Shown here piece after piece: positions 1 through 9,239 of a DNA stretch of 64,000 bases; the stretch's first letter is position 1; the number at the start of each line of letters is the position of its first letter. A program made the position numbers and the translations under genes. Source of the stretch: Sphingomonas prati. GTDB taxonomy: Bacteria > Pseudomonadota > Alphaproteobacteria > Sphingomonadales > Sphingomonadaceae. The stretch spans positions 495,894 through 559,893 of the forward strand of contig NZ_BMJP01000002.1 in the NCBI RefSeq assembly GCF_014643515.1. Direction: 5' to 3'. The notes below the pieces were generated by a model. It was not told the DNA's origin. It searched no databases and was given only the letters and a program-made list of their open reading frames with translations.

Positions 1-800
1 TCGGCGGCGAGCGCGGCGCCGTCCTGTCCCGCGCTGCGCAAGTCGGCGATCGCGGGGGCGCCGTCGCGTTTCGCCAGCCGGCGGCCGTCGGGGCCGAGCA
101 TCAGCGGGTGGTGGTGGTAGCGTGGTACGGGGAGGCCGAGCAGCGCCTGGAGCAGGCGGTGGACATGGGTGGCCTCGAACAGATCGACGCCGCGGACGAT
201 GTCGGTGACGCCCTGGTGCGCATCGTCGAGCGTGACGGCGAGGTGGTAGGAGGCGGGGGCGTCCCGCCGGGCGAGGACGACGTCGCCGTGGTGCTCGGGG
301 GTGGCGCGGACCGTGCCGGCGGTCGCGTCGTGCCAGTCGAACGGGCCGGCGCGTGAGGTGGCGGCGGCCATGTCGAGCCGCCACGCGGCGACGCGGGTGG
401 GATCGGGCGCGCGGCGGCGACAGGTGCCGGGGTAGATCGCTGCCGGGCCGTGCGGGGCACTGGCGCTGGCGGCGATCTCGGCGGCAATTTCCGCGCGGGT
501 GCAGGTGCAGGGGTAGAGGAGCTTTGCGGCGCGGAGTTGGTCCAGAGCGGCGGCGTAGGCGGGGAGGCGGGTGGACTGGTGAAGGACCGGGCCGTCCCAA
601 CTCAGCCCGAGCCAGGCGAGGTCGGTGAGGATCGTCGTGACATGCTCCGGGCGGCTGCGGCCGGGATCGATGTCCTCGATCCGGACGAGGAAGCGGCCGG
701 CGTTGTTGCGCGCGAAATCGTGCGCGCGGATCGCGGAGACGGCGTGGCCGAGGTGGAGCTTGCCGGTCGGGCTGGGGGCGAAGCGGGTGGTGGGGGGCAT
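1..800 (-). CDS. gluQ: Glutamyl-Q tRNA(Asp) synthetase, C-terminus cut by window edge
   Basis: Activates glutamate and attaches it to the queuosine base of tRNA(Asp). About 266 residues are visible and the gene runs off the left edge, so only the last few residues should be missing. The N-terminus reads MPPTTRFAPSPTGKLHLGHA, with the class I HIGH-type motif as HLGH. A KMSKS-like site (RRLAKRDGAP) lies near the visible end. Cysteines in PCTCTRAEI and in YPGTCRRR match the zinc site typical of this family. It lacks the tRNA-binding domain of full GltX, which fits the short GluQ form. ATG start at 800. Confident in the family. Confidence 0.9.
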   Translation of the reverse strand, partial: MPPTTRFAPSPTGKLHLGHAVSAIRAHDFARNNAGRFLVRIEDIDPGRSRPEHVTTILTDLAWLGLSWDGPVLHQSTRLPAYAAALDQLRAAKLLYPCTCTRAEIAAEIAASASAPHGPAAIYPGTCRRRAPDPTRVAAWRLDMAAATSRAGPFDWHDATAGTVRATPEHHGDVVLARRDAPASYHLAVTLDDAHQGVTDIVRGVDLFEATHVHRLLQALLGLPVPRYHHHPLMLGPDGRRLAKRDGAPAIADLRSAGQDGAALAA

Positions 801-875
801 GGGGGTGTGTAGCGTGCCCGGGAGATCAGGGGGAGAGTGTGCGGGACATGCCGTGCGGGTCTGGCGCTTCCACCC

Positions 876-958
876 GTCATCCCGGCGCGGGCCGTGATCG
901 CGTTTGGTTCAGATATGGCATTTTACCAGAGGAAGATCCCGGCTTTCGCCGGGATGAC
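876..958. repeat. Family A palindromic intergenic repeat (variant)
   Basis: Outer arms GTCATCCCGGCG (876-887) and CGCCGGGATGAC (947-958) are perfectly complementary; a second hairpin, ATCCCGGCTTTCGCCGGGAT, sits inside the right arm. It lies between the start of gluQ and the 3' end of the methyltransferase gene. It is a divergent member of the family also seen near 20.2, 28.4, 55.8, 59.9 and 63.7 kb. Confidence 0.7.
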
Positions 959-984
959 AATATGGGGTTCGACCTGTGTTCGGT

Positions 985-1848
985 TCAGCCGGCGAGGCCC
1001 AGTTTGCGCGCGACGGAGGCAAGCAGGCCGGGCGATTGCGACGCGGCGGGGTTGGTTGCGACAGCGGACGGCGTTCCGGCGATGGCGCCCGCGGCGGGGG
1101 CATTGCCGGCGTCACCGTGTTTTTCCCATTCGGAGTGATAGTCGCCCTGTTGCGGCCAGCGCTTGAACAGCGGGACGTGCGCGGTCTTGGGCGCGATGAC
1201 GAGCAGGCCGGTGTTGGTGTTCGTCGGGCCGATTTCACCGCCCGCGCGGCGGAACAAATCCTCGATCACCAGAAATTCGTGATTGTCGGCCATTTCGGAG
1301 AAGAAAGCGCGCAGGACGGTGAAGCCATTGCTGGGCGTGAAGACGCGGTACGGGAATTCCTGGCTGAACTGGTAGAAGCCGTGACCGAGCCAGTTGTTCG
1401 CGGGCAGCGTCGATAGCAGGCGACCGCCGACCTTCACCATGTTCATCTCGTTCGCGATCGCGCCGGGCACGTTGAAGATATGTTCGAGCGATCCCGCGTC
1501 GAACACCGTGTCGAACGCCTGATGCAGCGCCGGGTCGATCGGATCGTTGAAATCATGGACGATATCGGCGCCTTCGTAGGCAGACGCATCGGCCGTACGG
1601 ACGTTGGTGGCGCCTATGCTCTGCAGCAAGCCCTCGTCGGCATAGCGCTTGCCGCCGCATGCCTCCTCGTAGCCGATGTTCAGCCCGGCGCGACGGAACA
1701 GTGCGTCCGCATGATCATAGGCTTGCGGGGGGACGTGCAATTCCTGCCGACCAATCTGTACCGTGTCGCCCATCGGGCCGCACAGCTTGTAGGATTCAAG
1801 CAGGAACTGGAGGTTCCAGAGATCAATACCCATTCCGATTACATCCAA
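985..1848 (-). CDS. Class I SAM-dependent methyltransferase-like protein
   Basis: 287 residues. The middle resembles methyltransferase type 11/12 domains: FDTVFDAGSLEHIFNVPGA (around residues 112-130) matches the post-motif region that often ends in an acidic-Leu-Glu-His signature, followed by KVGGRLLSTLPANNWLGHGF. Proteins with this pattern occur among glycan and lipid modification genes, but no such genes are adjacent here, so the substrate is unknown. The last 50 residues are Ala/Pro/Ser rich and probably disordered. The start at 1848 has an AGGA-like ribosome site; an in-frame ATG five codons downstream is an alternative. Confidence 0.65.
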   Translation of the reverse strand: MDVIGMGIDLWNLQFLLESYKLCGPMGDTVQIGRQELHVPPQAYDHADALFRRAGLNIGYEEACGGKRYADEGLLQSIGATNVRTADASAYEGADIVHDFNDPIDPALHQAFDTVFDAGSLEHIFNVPGAIANEMNMVKVGGRLLSTLPANNWLGHGFYQFSQEFPYRVFTPSNGFTVLRAFFSEMADNHEFLVIEDLFRRAGGEIGPTNTNTGLLVIAPKTAHVPLFKRWPQQGDYHSEWEKHGDAGNAPAAGAIAGTPSAVATNPAASQSPGLLASVARKLGLAG

Positions 1849-2090
1849 TCCTTTCGGACTTTCTGGCCAGGCCCAGTTGCCGTGTCAACGACAGCGGGCG
1901 TGAAGACCGGCGCACAAGGGGGTTGACCTGGAATCATCGTGGTGGTGTCATGCGCTTGTCACGGCCTTTCGTCAGGGTCGCGATGACGGAGACGTAGGGC
2001 CTACCGGCCGCTTGCGCCCCGCGTGCGACGGGACCGGTGAACCGGTATGACCGATGTCTCCACCCACTGGTGGAAGGCAGTCGTCGTACG

Positions 2091-2675
2091 ATGTACCATC
2101 CCGATCTGTTGAAGCACCCCGACCTGTTGCGGCATCCCGACAGCTGTCCGGCGCTGGTGCTGAACGCCGACTATACTCCGCTGAGCTATTATCCGCTGAG
2201 CCTGTGGCCGTGGCAGACCGCGATCAAGGCGGTGTTCCTGGAGCGCGTCGACATCGTCGATCATTACGCGCGCGAGGTGCACAGCCCGACGCATGTGATG
2301 AAGCTGCCGTCGGTCATCGCGCTCCGGCAATATGTGAAGCCGTCGCAGCATCCGGCGTTCACGCGGTTCAACCTGTTCCTGCGCGACCGGTTCGCATGCC
2401 AATATTGCGGGGTGCAGAGCGACCTTACGTTCGACCACGTCATCCCGCGGTCGCAGGGCGGGCGGACGACATGGGAGAATGTCGCGACCGCGTGTGCTCC
2501 TTGTAACCTGCGCAAGGGCGGGCGGACGCCGCAGCAGGCGAAGATGGCGCTGTACGTCCAGCCAATCCGGCCGACGACGTGGCAGTTACAGGAGCATGGG
2601 CGGAGTTTCCCGCCGCATTATCTGCACCAAAGCTGGCTGGACTGGCTGTATTGGGACATCGAGCTGGAGGCTTGA
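2091..2675 (+). CDS. HNH endonuclease family protein
   Basis: 194 residues from the ATG at 2091 (MYHPDLLKHPD). That start follows GGAAGG; an upstream in-frame ATG at 2037 is less likely. The C-terminal half holds a complete HNH/zinc module: CQYCG, then FDHVIPRSQGGRTTWENVA, then CAPCNLRKGGRTP, i.e. two CxxC pairs around the catalytic DH and N residues. The N-terminal part (LVLNADYTPLSYYPLSLWPW) is typical of a widespread housekeeping HNH family in alphaproteobacteria and cyanobacteria. Its cellular role is not established; it is not next to restriction genes. Confidence 0.85.
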   Translation: MYHPDLLKHPDLLRHPDSCPALVLNADYTPLSYYPLSLWPWQTAIKAVFLERVDIVDHYAREVHSPTHVMKLPSVIALRQYVKPSQHPAFTRFNLFLRDRFACQYCGVQSDLTFDHVIPRSQGGRTTWENVATACAPCNLRKGGRTPQQAKMALYVQPIRPTTWQLQEHGRSFPPHYLHQSWLDWLYWDIELEA

Positions 2676-2716
2676 GCTGCCGCTAGAGTTCTTTGCCGGC
2701 GAAGTAGTGTTTGTGG

Positions 2717-2766
2717 TGCTGTTGCACCCACCCCCAGCCCTCTCCCTTGAAAGGGAGGGGCTTGGA
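2717..2766. repeat. Family B palindromic repeat, single arm
   Basis: Contains GCACCCACCCCCAGCCC followed by the palindrome CTCCCTTGAAAGGGAGGGG. It sits between the convergent HNH and OmpA-like genes, where the stem could also end transcription. It is a half-length copy of the composite element seen complete at 26731-26851. Confidence 0.75.
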
Positions 2767-2802
2767 AGAAACGGCGTCACTCTTACGCGAGGCCCCTTTC
2801 GA

Positions 2803-3531
2803 TCAGTAGCCGCGGTCGCGGCGAGGGCGGGCGTTGCGGTCGTCGGGGTACGGGCGGTCGTCCTGTGCGTTGTTGTCGCTGACCGGGACGATCTTGATTT
2901 CGACGCGGCGGTTCTGGGCGCGACCGTCGACGGTGTCGTTCGACGCGACCGGCTGGCTGCTGCCGAAGCCGCGGGTGGCGAGGCGGGCGGACTGGACGCC
3001 GCGGGTGGTGAGATAGTCGGCGACCGAGCGGGCGCGGTTTTCGGACAGGGGAATGTTGATCTGGTCGCCGCCGGTTGAATCGGTATGGCCGTACACGTCG
3101 ACCATGGTCTGGTTATACTGGCTCAGCGTCTGCGCGACCTGGTCGAGCGTCGTGCGGAACTGCGGCTGGATCGCGTAGCTGTTCGTGTCGAACGTGATGC
3201 CCGACGGGATGTTCAGCAGCAGGTCGTCGCCGTCGCGCGTGACCTCCACGCCGGTGCCCGCGGTCTGGCGGCGGAGCGCCTGTTCCTGCCGGTCCATGTA
3301 GCCGCCGATCGCACCACCGGCGATCGCACCGATGCCCGCGCCGACGATCTTCTCCGTCCGATCACGGCGCCCGCCGAGCACGTCGCCCGCGAGCAGCCCG
3401 CCGAGGCCACCGAGACCCGCGCCGATTGCGGCGCGCGACACGCGCTGTTCGCCCGTATTGGGGTCGGTGACGCAGGCGGTGGTGGCGGTGAGCGCCAGCA
3501 TGGCGGCGGCGGTGATCTTCAGGTTGCGCAT
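2803..3531 (-). CDS. OmpA-family lipoprotein with glycine-zipper region
   Basis: 242 residues from the ATG at 3531 (MRNLKITAAAMLALTATTAC). The signal peptide ends at a probable lipidated Cys20. Residues about 35-80 form a glycine-zipper segment (GAGLGGLGGLLAGDVLGG and GAGIGAIAGGAIGGYMD). The C-terminal half is an OmpA-like peptidoglycan-binding domain: DVYGHTDSTGG, LSENRARSVADYL, RGFGSSQP and GRAQNRRVEIKI. The tail is rich in Asp and Arg. It probably tethers the outer membrane to peptidoglycan. An upstream ATG at 3660 would place a long non-signal leader before the lipobox and is rejected. Confidence 0.9.
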   Translation of the reverse strand: MRNLKITAAAMLALTATTACVTDPNTGEQRVSRAAIGAGLGGLGGLLAGDVLGGRRDRTEKIVGAGIGAIAGGAIGGYMDRQEQALRRQTAGTGVEVTRDGDDLLLNIPSGITFDTNSYAIQPQFRTTLDQVAQTLSQYNQTMVDVYGHTDSTGGDQINIPLSENRARSVADYLTTRGVQSARLATRGFGSSQPVASNDTVDGRAQNRRVEIKIVPVSDNNAQDDRPYPDDRNARPRRDRGY

Positions 3532-3700
3532 CGTTGGGGATCCTAGTCGTAGATTGCACCGGGAAACCCGGCTTTGACGAGCTTGTTCCGCATCCGTGCT
3601 GAACGGCACCTGATCGTTTGGTCGTAGGAACCGCACGGACGACGGCCGATGATCCGCCATTGTGGCGCCCGCCGCTTTCGTTCAAAGACGCACTGCGCCC

Positions 3701-5002
3701 ATGACCGACGCTTCCCCCTTTCCGTGGATCGACCTTGCGATCATCCTGGCGCTTGTCGCGCTGAACGGCGTGTTCGCGATGTCCGAACTGGCGATCGTGT
3801 CCGCACGCAAGCAGCGGCTGGAGGCGATGGCCCGCGCCGGCAAGCATGGCGCGCGCGCCGCGCTGAAGCTGGCGAACGATCCGGGGCGGTTCCTGTCGAC
3901 GGTGCAGATCGGCATCACGCTGATCGGGATCGTGTCGGGCGCCTATTCGGGATCGAGCCTGGGCGGACCCGTCGGCGAACGGCTGGCCGCGATCGGACTG
4001 CCCGCCAGCTGGGGCTTCGGGGTCGTCATCGCGCTCACCACCTATGCCTCGCTGATCATCGGGGAACTGGTGCCCAAGCAGTTCGCACTGCGCGCGCCCG
4101 AGGCCATTGCGGTGGTGATGGCACCGGTGATGCGCGGGATGGCGTGGGTGACCGCACCGTTCGTCTGGCTGCTCGACGGGACGAGCATGCTGATCTTCCG
4201 CCTGCTGCGGCTGGACCGCGAATCGGAGAATCACGTCACCGCCGAAGAGCTTCACATGATCGTTGCCGAGGCGTCCAACGCCGGCGTGATCGAGGAAAGC
4301 GAGCGGGCGATCATCAGTGGTGTCGTGCGGCTGGCCGACCGCCCGGTGCGCGAGGTGATGACGCCGCGGACCGAGGTGGAATGGATCGACCTGGACGCGG
4401 AGCCCGAGACGCTGGCGATGCGGCTGGCCGAGATGCCGCACAGCCGGATCCCGGTGGCGAACGGATCGGTCGACGAGATCATCGGCGTGGTGCAGGCGCG
4501 CGACCTGGTCGCGGCTCTGATCGCGGGCGAGGCGATCGATCTGCGCGCGCTGACCCGCGACGCGCCGGTAGTGACCGACCGGATGGACGCGATGGACGTG
4601 CTGGGCGTGCTGCGCGAGGCGGAGGTGCCGGTGGCGCTCGTCCATGACGAGTATGGCCATTTCGAAGGGCTGGTGACGCCGGCCGACCTGCTCGCCGCGA
4701 TCGCCGGCGCGTTCGCATCGGACCGCGACGACGACAGCGACCCGCCGATCCACGAGCGCGAGGACGGCAGTTTCCTGCTGTCCGGTTCCTGCGCGGCGGA
4801 TGCGATGGCGGAACGGCTGGACTTCACGCTGCCCGAGGACCGCGACTATGCAACCGTCGCGGGCCACGCGCTGTCGGTGCTGCGCCACCTGCCGAAGGTT
4901 GGCGAAGTGTACCGCGACCGCGACTGGAAGTTCGAAGTGGTCGACATCGACGGCCGCAAGATCGACAAGGTGCTGGCAACGCGGGTGGGTAAGCGGGGGT
5001 AG
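3701..5002 (+). CDS. Hemolysin family protein (CNNM/CBS/CorC_HlyC)
   Basis: 433 residues. Order: CNNM transmembrane domain (about residues 1-190; it opens WIDLAIILALVALNGVFAMSE, then QIGITLIGIVSGAYSGSSLG); tandem CBS domains (about 205-330; VREVMTPRTEVEWIDLD); and a C-terminal CorC_HlyC domain (about 345-430). This family is linked to magnesium/cobalt efflux or metal homeostasis; the name hemolysin is historical. Start chosen at 3701 (MTDASPFPWIDL) rather than 3662 because the family begins directly before the first membrane helix. Confidence 0.9.
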   Translation: MTDASPFPWIDLAIILALVALNGVFAMSELAIVSARKQRLEAMARAGKHGARAALKLANDPGRFLSTVQIGITLIGIVSGAYSGSSLGGPVGERLAAIGLPASWGFGVVIALTTYASLIIGELVPKQFALRAPEAIAVVMAPVMRGMAWVTAPFVWLLDGTSMLIFRLLRLDRESENHVTAEELHMIVAEASNAGVIEESERAIISGVVRLADRPVREVMTPRTEVEWIDLDAEPETLAMRLAEMPHSRIPVANGSVDEIIGVVQARDLVAALIAGEAIDLRALTRDAPVVTDRMDAMDVLGVLREAEVPVALVHDEYGHFEGLVTPADLLAAIAGAFASDRDDDSDPPIHEREDGSFLLSGSCAADAMAERLDFTLPEDRDYATVAGHALSVLRHLPKVGEVYRDRDWKFEVVDIDGRKIDKVLATRVGKRG

Positions 5003-5047
5003 CTGCGGCATCTACGGCGGACCGTCGGTGCCGGGTCAGGCACCGGC

Positions 5048-5551
5048 TTAGCGGTCGTCCGAGACCGGACCCAGATCGGTCAGTTGTCGCATGTCATGCA
5101 CAACGACGTGGGTCTGGAAGTAGTATTTGCCCGTTGGTCGGCCGCCGGCCAGGAAGTTGATACGTGTCTTGCGGGCCGTCCCGACGACGAGCAGCGCGTG
5201 CCCGCTCAGCCGGGTCTCGACGGGTTTGCGGAAGCGATCGTCCGGTTGGCTTGTCAGCGCGGCCGGAATGACGAGCGTGATGTTGCGGGGGTCCCGATAG
5301 TCCTGTTCGGAATTCAGATAGAGGTTGCCGCTCTGCCGACCAGACGCGCGGACCACGAGGCGGAACGTCCCGCGGATACCATCCGGCGATGCGGCCGCCA
5401 GCATGACCGCCTGTTCCGGCGTGATCCACGGACTCGCGACATTGACGGTATAGTCGGGCGTGATCGGGCCGACGCCGGCAGACCGGTCCAGTGCCGGGGC
5501 GCAGCCCACCAGCAGCGCACACAGAAGCATCGAGGTTCGATTGAGCGTCAT
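5048..5551 (-). CDS. Hypothetical lipoprotein
   Basis: 167 residues from the ATG at 5551. The start MTLNRTSMLLCALLVGCAPA gives a short signal peptide with lipobox LVGC (Cys17). The rest is a soluble domain without a family I recognise; it includes ITPEQAVMLAAASPDGIRG and several beta-rich stretches. It is convergent with the CBS protein gene upstream. An in-frame ATG at 5686 would bury the lipobox 60 residues inside the protein, so the shorter start is preferred. Confidence 0.65.
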   Translation of the reverse strand: MTLNRTSMLLCALLVGCAPALDRSAGVGPITPDYTVNVASPWITPEQAVMLAAASPDGIRGTFRLVVRASGRQSGNLYLNSEQDYRDPRNITLVIPAALTSQPDDRFRKPVETRLSGHALLVVGTARKTRINFLAGGRPTGKYYFQTHVVVHDMRQLTDLGPVSDDR

Positions 5552-5737
5552 GATGCTGTGCAATGTCCGAGGAGGGAAGGCGTGCCTGTCCTGGCAGGCT
5601 ATCCCAGCATTCATGACGGATCCAAGTCCGTTGGCGCTCCAGATTTGCCCCGATGTCAGGCCCCTAGTCGCCGAGCCGAGCAGCAACGACTGGGAGCCTG
5701 TCGGGTGGAAGGCGGACGGGCGGGCGCGGTCTCTGTC

Positions 5738-6226
5738 TCAGCCGAGCTTGCCGAACTGGGTTTCGAAGCCGGCGCGGTCACCCTTGGCGAGGTAGCTGGC
5801 CTGTTCGATCCAGCGGTCCTTTTGGAGGCGGCCCTTGAAGGGGCCCATCTGGCTGTCGATCGCGGCCTGTTGCGTCGCGTCGAGTGCGGCGAGCTGGTCG
5901 AAGCGGGTGATGCCGAGTTCGCCGAGGCGGGTGGCGGCCTTGGGGCCCAGGCCCTTGAGCGTGGTCAGGACGTCCGGGTCGCCGACCGGTTCGGGGAGGG
6001 CGACAGGGGGCGGGACGTCGGGGTGCGCATCGACGCCGAGCAGTTGGCCGATCGTATCCTCGATCGCGGCGGCGGCGCCGTCGGCGACGCTGTCGCCCTC
6101 CTGGCCGGTCACGCGGTCGGTCGGCGTGCGGCGGCCGCGGAGCAGCAAAGTCAGGATCAGGACGAGCACGATGGCCGCCCCGATGACGAGGCCGATGGTG
6201 TTCATGTCGGGTGAGGTGGTCAGCAT
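5738..6226 (-). CDS. Membrane-anchored helix-hairpin-helix protein
   Basis: 162 residues. One N-terminal membrane segment (IGLVIGAAIVLVLILTLLL) is followed by a low-complexity linker with PPPVALPEPVGDP. The C-terminal domain (about residues 85-160) reads VLTTLKGLGPKAATRLGELG and ITRFDQLAALD, a helix-hairpin-helix fold of the kind annotated as predicted 5' DNA nuclease, flap endonuclease-like. I see no nuclease active site, so a DNA-binding or structural role is as likely. ATG at 6226; an alternative ATG at 6205 (MNTIGL) sits closer to the membrane segment. Confidence 0.7.
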   Translation of the reverse strand: MLTTSPDMNTIGLVIGAAIVLVLILTLLLRGRRTPTDRVTGQEGDSVADGAAAAIEDTIGQLLGVDAHPDVPPPVALPEPVGDPDVLTTLKGLGPKAATRLGELGITRFDQLAALDATQQAAIDSQMGPFKGRLQKDRWIEQASYLAKGDRAGFETQFGKLG

Positions 6227-6276
6227 GGAGGGCCCTGTTCGGATCGGTCGGTCATGGGAAGGTTAGGAATACGAAG

Positions 6277-7566
6277 TCAGGCGCTGTCGGCCGCCTCGCG
6301 CGCGGCCTCGCGCCAGCCGATGTCGCGGCGGCAGAAGCCGGTGGGGAAATCGATCGCGTCGACAGCGGCATAGGCCTTGTCGCGCGCCGCGGTGACGGTG
6401 CGGCCGGTCGCGGTGACCGCCAGCACGCGGCCGCCGACCGCGATCAGCCGATCGTCCTCCGACCGCGCGGTGCCGGCGTGGAAGACGGTGGCACCGGTCA
6501 TCGCCGCGCCGTCCAGCCCGGTGATCGTGCCGCCGCGCGCGGGCGTGCCGGGATAGCCGTCCGCCGCCAGCACCACGGTCAGCGCGCAGTCGTGCGACAG
6601 GCGCGGATGGGGGGCATCGGCCAGCGTGCCGGTGGCGGTGGCGAACAGCAGCGGGAGCAGGTCGCCCTCGATCCGCGGCATCAGCACCTGCGTCTCCGGG
6701 TCGCCGAAGCGGGCGTTGTACTCGATCAGCTGCGGCCCGGTGGGGGTGAGCATCAGCCCGGCATAGAGCACGCCGGAATAAGGCGTGCCGGCATCCGCCA
6801 TCACGCGGACGGTGGGCAGGATGATCTCCGCCATCACGCGGGCCTCCAGTTCCGGCGTCAGCACGCGGGCGGGGCTGTAGGCGCCCATGCCGCCGGTGTT
6901 GGGGCCGGTGTCGCCCTCGCCGACGCGCTTGTGATCCTGCGCGGAGCCGAGGGCGACCACCGCGGTGCCGTCGGTCAGCGCGAACAGGCTGGCTTCCTCG
7001 CCGGTCAGGAACGCTTCGATCACGACCTCTGCGCCGGCCGCGCCAAAGCCGCCGTCGAACATGGTCTCGAGCGCGGCGGTCGCCTCCGCCGCGGTGGTGG
7101 CGATGACGACGCCCTTGCCCGCGGCGAGGCCGTCCGCCTTGATCACGACGGGGAGCGTGAAGCCGGCGAGCGCCGCGGACGCCTCGGCCAGCGTGGTGCA
7201 GCGGACATAGGCGGCGGTCGGGATGCCGGCGCGCGCGCAGAGATCCTTGGTGAAGCCCTTCGACCCTTCGAGTGCGGCGGCGGCGCGCGACGGGCCGAAC
7301 ACCGGCACGCGCGCGGCGCGGAGCGTATCGGCGAGGCCGTCGACCAGCGGCGCCTCCGGCCCGATCACGACGAGGTCGATCGCATGTTCGGTGCAGAATG
7401 CGACGACGGCGGCATGATCCGCCGCATCGAGCGCATGGCAGACCGCGTGCGCCGCAATGCCGGGGTTGCCAGGCGCGGCATGCAGGCTACCCAGCAACGG
7501 CGATTGCGCGAGTTTCCACGCAAGCGCATGTTCGCGACCCCCGGACCCCAGCAACAGGATGTTCAT
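6277..7566 (-). CDS. purD: Phosphoribosylamine-glycine ligase
   Basis: 429 residues, the usual length. Catalyses the ATP-dependent joining of phosphoribosylamine and glycine in purine synthesis. The N-terminus [19 protein letters not shown] is the diagnostic GARS N-domain loop. The ATP-grasp domain includes [15 protein letters not shown] and the family pattern [20 protein letters not shown], then RFGDPETQ. Its ATG (7566-7564) overlaps the xseA ATG (7565-7567) on the other strand by two bases, so both promoters must lie inside the neighbouring coding sequence. Other de novo purine genes (purE, purK) lie about 20 kb away. Confidence 0.96.
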   Translation of the reverse strand: MNILLLGSGGREHALAWKLAQSPLLGSLHAAPGNPGIAAHAVCHALDAADHAAVVAFCTEHAIDLVVIGPEAPLVDGLADTLRAARVPVFGPSRAAAALEGSKGFTKDLCARAGIPTAAYVRCTTLAEASAALAGFTLPVVIKADGLAAGKGVVIATTAAEATAALETMFDGGFGAAGAEVVIEAFLTGEEASLFALTDGTAVVALGSAQDHKRVGEGDTGPNTGGMGAYSPARVLTPELEARVMAEIILPTVRVMADAGTPYSGVLYAGLMLTPTGPQLIEYNARFGDPETQVLMPRIEGDLLPLLFATATGTLADAPHPRLSHDCALTVVLAADGYPGTPARGGTITGLDGAAMTGATVFHAGTARSEDDRLIAVGGRVLAVTATGRTVTAARDKAYAAVDAIDFPTGFCRRDIGWREAAREAADSA

Positions 7567-8995
7567 GGCTTCCCCTTTTGACGGCCTCCTAGCCGAGCCG
7601 GTGCCCGGCGACAACGCAGCGGCGGTTTCCGTGTCCGAACTGTCCGGTGCGCTGAAACGCAGCGTGGAGGACGCGTTCGGCCACGTCCGGGTGCGCGGTG
7701 AGATTTCGGGGTGGAAGCGGCACACGTCGGGGCATTGCTATCTGGCGTTGAAGGACGACCGCGCGGTGATCGACGGCGTGGTGTGGAAGGGGCAGGCGGC
7801 ATCGCTCCGCTTCCGGCCCGAGGACGGAATGGAGGTGATCGCCACCGGCAAGCTGACGACCTATCCCGGCCGGTCGAAATACCAGATCGTGATCGAGCGG
7901 ATGGAGATCGCGGGGGCGGGCGCGCTGATGGCGCTGCTCGACCAGCGGCGGCGGATGCTGGCGGCGGAAGGGCTGTTCGGTGAGGAGCGGAAGGTGGCGC
8001 TGCCGTTCCTGCCGCGGACGATCGGCGTGGTGACGTCGCCGACCGGCGCGGTGATCCGCGACATCCTCCACCGGTTGCGCGATCGGTGCCCGACGCATGT
8101 GCTGGTTTGGCCGGTTGCGGTGCAGGGCGAGGCGGCGGCAGGTCAGGTGGCGCGCGCGATCGCCGGGTTCGATGCCATGGCTGCGGATGGCGCGATCCCG
8201 CGGCCGGACCTGGTGATCGTGGCGCGCGGCGGCGGGTCGATCGAGGATCTGTGGGCCTTCAACGAAGAAGTGGTGGTGCGCGCGATCGCGGACTGCCGGA
8301 TCCCGATCATCTCCGCCGTGGGCCACGAGACCGACACGACGCTGGCCGATTTTGCCGCGGACCGGCGCGCGCCGACGCCGACCGCGGCGGCCGAGATGGC
8401 GGTGCCGGTGCGGGCCGAACTGCTGGAGGCGGTGCGGAGCCTGTCGAACCGGACATTCCGCTGTGCGACGCGGTACCGCGAGCGGGCGGACGAGCGGCTG
8501 GTGGGGACGGCGCGGCGGTTGCCGACCGCGGAGACGTTGCTCAGCCCACAGCGGCAAAGGCTGGACGAGCTGGGCGACCGGTTGCCGCGCGCGCTGGGGC
8601 GGCGGCTGGCGGTGGCGCGTGGGGACCTGGCGCATGCGGCGGGGGCTTTGCGGCCGGCGTTGTTGCGCCACCGGGCGGAGCGGGCAGGCGCGCGGCTGGC
8701 GGCGGCGCGGTTTTCGCCCGTGCTGGTGCAGCGGCCGTTGGCGGAGCGTGGTCGCCAAGTCGCGCAGGCGGGGCGGTTGCTGGAGCAGCTCGATCCGAAC
8801 CGGCCGCTGGCGCGCGGCTATGTGAAGGTGGAGCGGCGCGGCGACGGCAGCGTGCTGACCACCGCGGCGGCGGCGCGGGCGGCGGGGTTGTTGACGCTGC
8901 ACTTCGCGGACGGCGCAGTCGATGCGCGGGTTGAGAAAGCCGGGGCAGCCCCCTATCCAAAGGTCAGGGCGGATCAGCCCGGACTGTTCGAGTGA
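7565..8995 (+). CDS. xseA: Exodeoxyribonuclease VII large subunit
   Basis: 476 residues. Catalytic subunit of the single-strand-specific nuclease used in mismatch repair and recombination. The N-terminal OB-fold contains [36 protein letters not shown] and CYLALKDD. The catalytic region shows [33 protein letters not shown] and [20 protein letters not shown]. The C-terminal part is Arg/Ala rich and helical. The small subunit gene xseB is not in this window. ATG at 7565, back to back with purD. Confidence 0.95.
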   Translation: MASPFDGLLAEPVPGDNAAAVSVSELSGALKRSVEDAFGHVRVRGEISGWKRHTSGHCYLALKDDRAVIDGVVWKGQAASLRFRPEDGMEVIATGKLTTYPGRSKYQIVIERMEIAGAGALMALLDQRRRMLAAEGLFGEERKVALPFLPRTIGVVTSPTGAVIRDILHRLRDRCPTHVLVWPVAVQGEAAAGQVARAIAGFDAMAADGAIPRPDLVIVARGGGSIEDLWAFNEEVVVRAIADCRIPIISAVGHETDTTLADFAADRRAPTPTAAAEMAVPVRAELLEAVRSLSNRTFRCATRYRERADERLVGTARRLPTAETLLSPQRQRLDELGDRLPRALGRRLAVARGDLAHAAGALRPALLRHRAERAGARLAAARFSPVLVQRPLAERGRQVAQAGRLLEQLDPNRPLARGYVKVERRGDGSVLTTAAAARAAGLLTLHFADGAVDARVEKAGAAPYPKVRADQPGLFE

Positions 8996-9032
8996 GTGCC
9001 GTCACGATGTCGATGTTGATGCGTATCCTGCC

Positions 9033-9239
9033 ATGTTGATGTCCCCGGGGCGGCCCGCCAAGCTGCATTATATGGCCAATAATTTCCGGATGCTGGTGCG
9101 TGGCGACCATGTCGTGTGCGCGCAGACGGGTGTCGCGATCCCACTGGACAATCTGAAATATTGGAGCGTCGAGCGGCAGGAACCCTATGCGACCGCGCAG
9201 GCGGCGAGCGCGGCGATGCTGCCGCCGCCGATCGCGTGA
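9033..9239 (+). CDS. DUF2093 domain-containing small protein
   Basis: 68 residues. MLMSPGRPAKLHYMANNFRM then VRGDHVVCAQTGVAIPL and NLKYWSVERQEPY match the small alphaproteobacterial family DUF2093, whose function is unknown. It lies 37 bases after xseA and its TGA overlaps the GTG start of the next gene (GTGA at 9236-9239), so it is translationally coupled to the oxygenase genes downstream. The ATG at 9033 is chosen because the family starts right before the SPGRPAKL segment. Confidence 0.85.
   Translation: MLMSPGRPAKLHYMANNFRMLVRGDHVVCAQTGVAIPLDNLKYWSVERQEPYATAQAASAAMLPPPIA

Noticed and set aside
3362..5011. Long minus-strand reading frame (549 codons) opposite the CBS membrane protein
   Set aside because: Its His/Arg/Gln-rich product is typical of an antisense frame in GC-rich DNA, and the plus strand carries a clear conserved protein.
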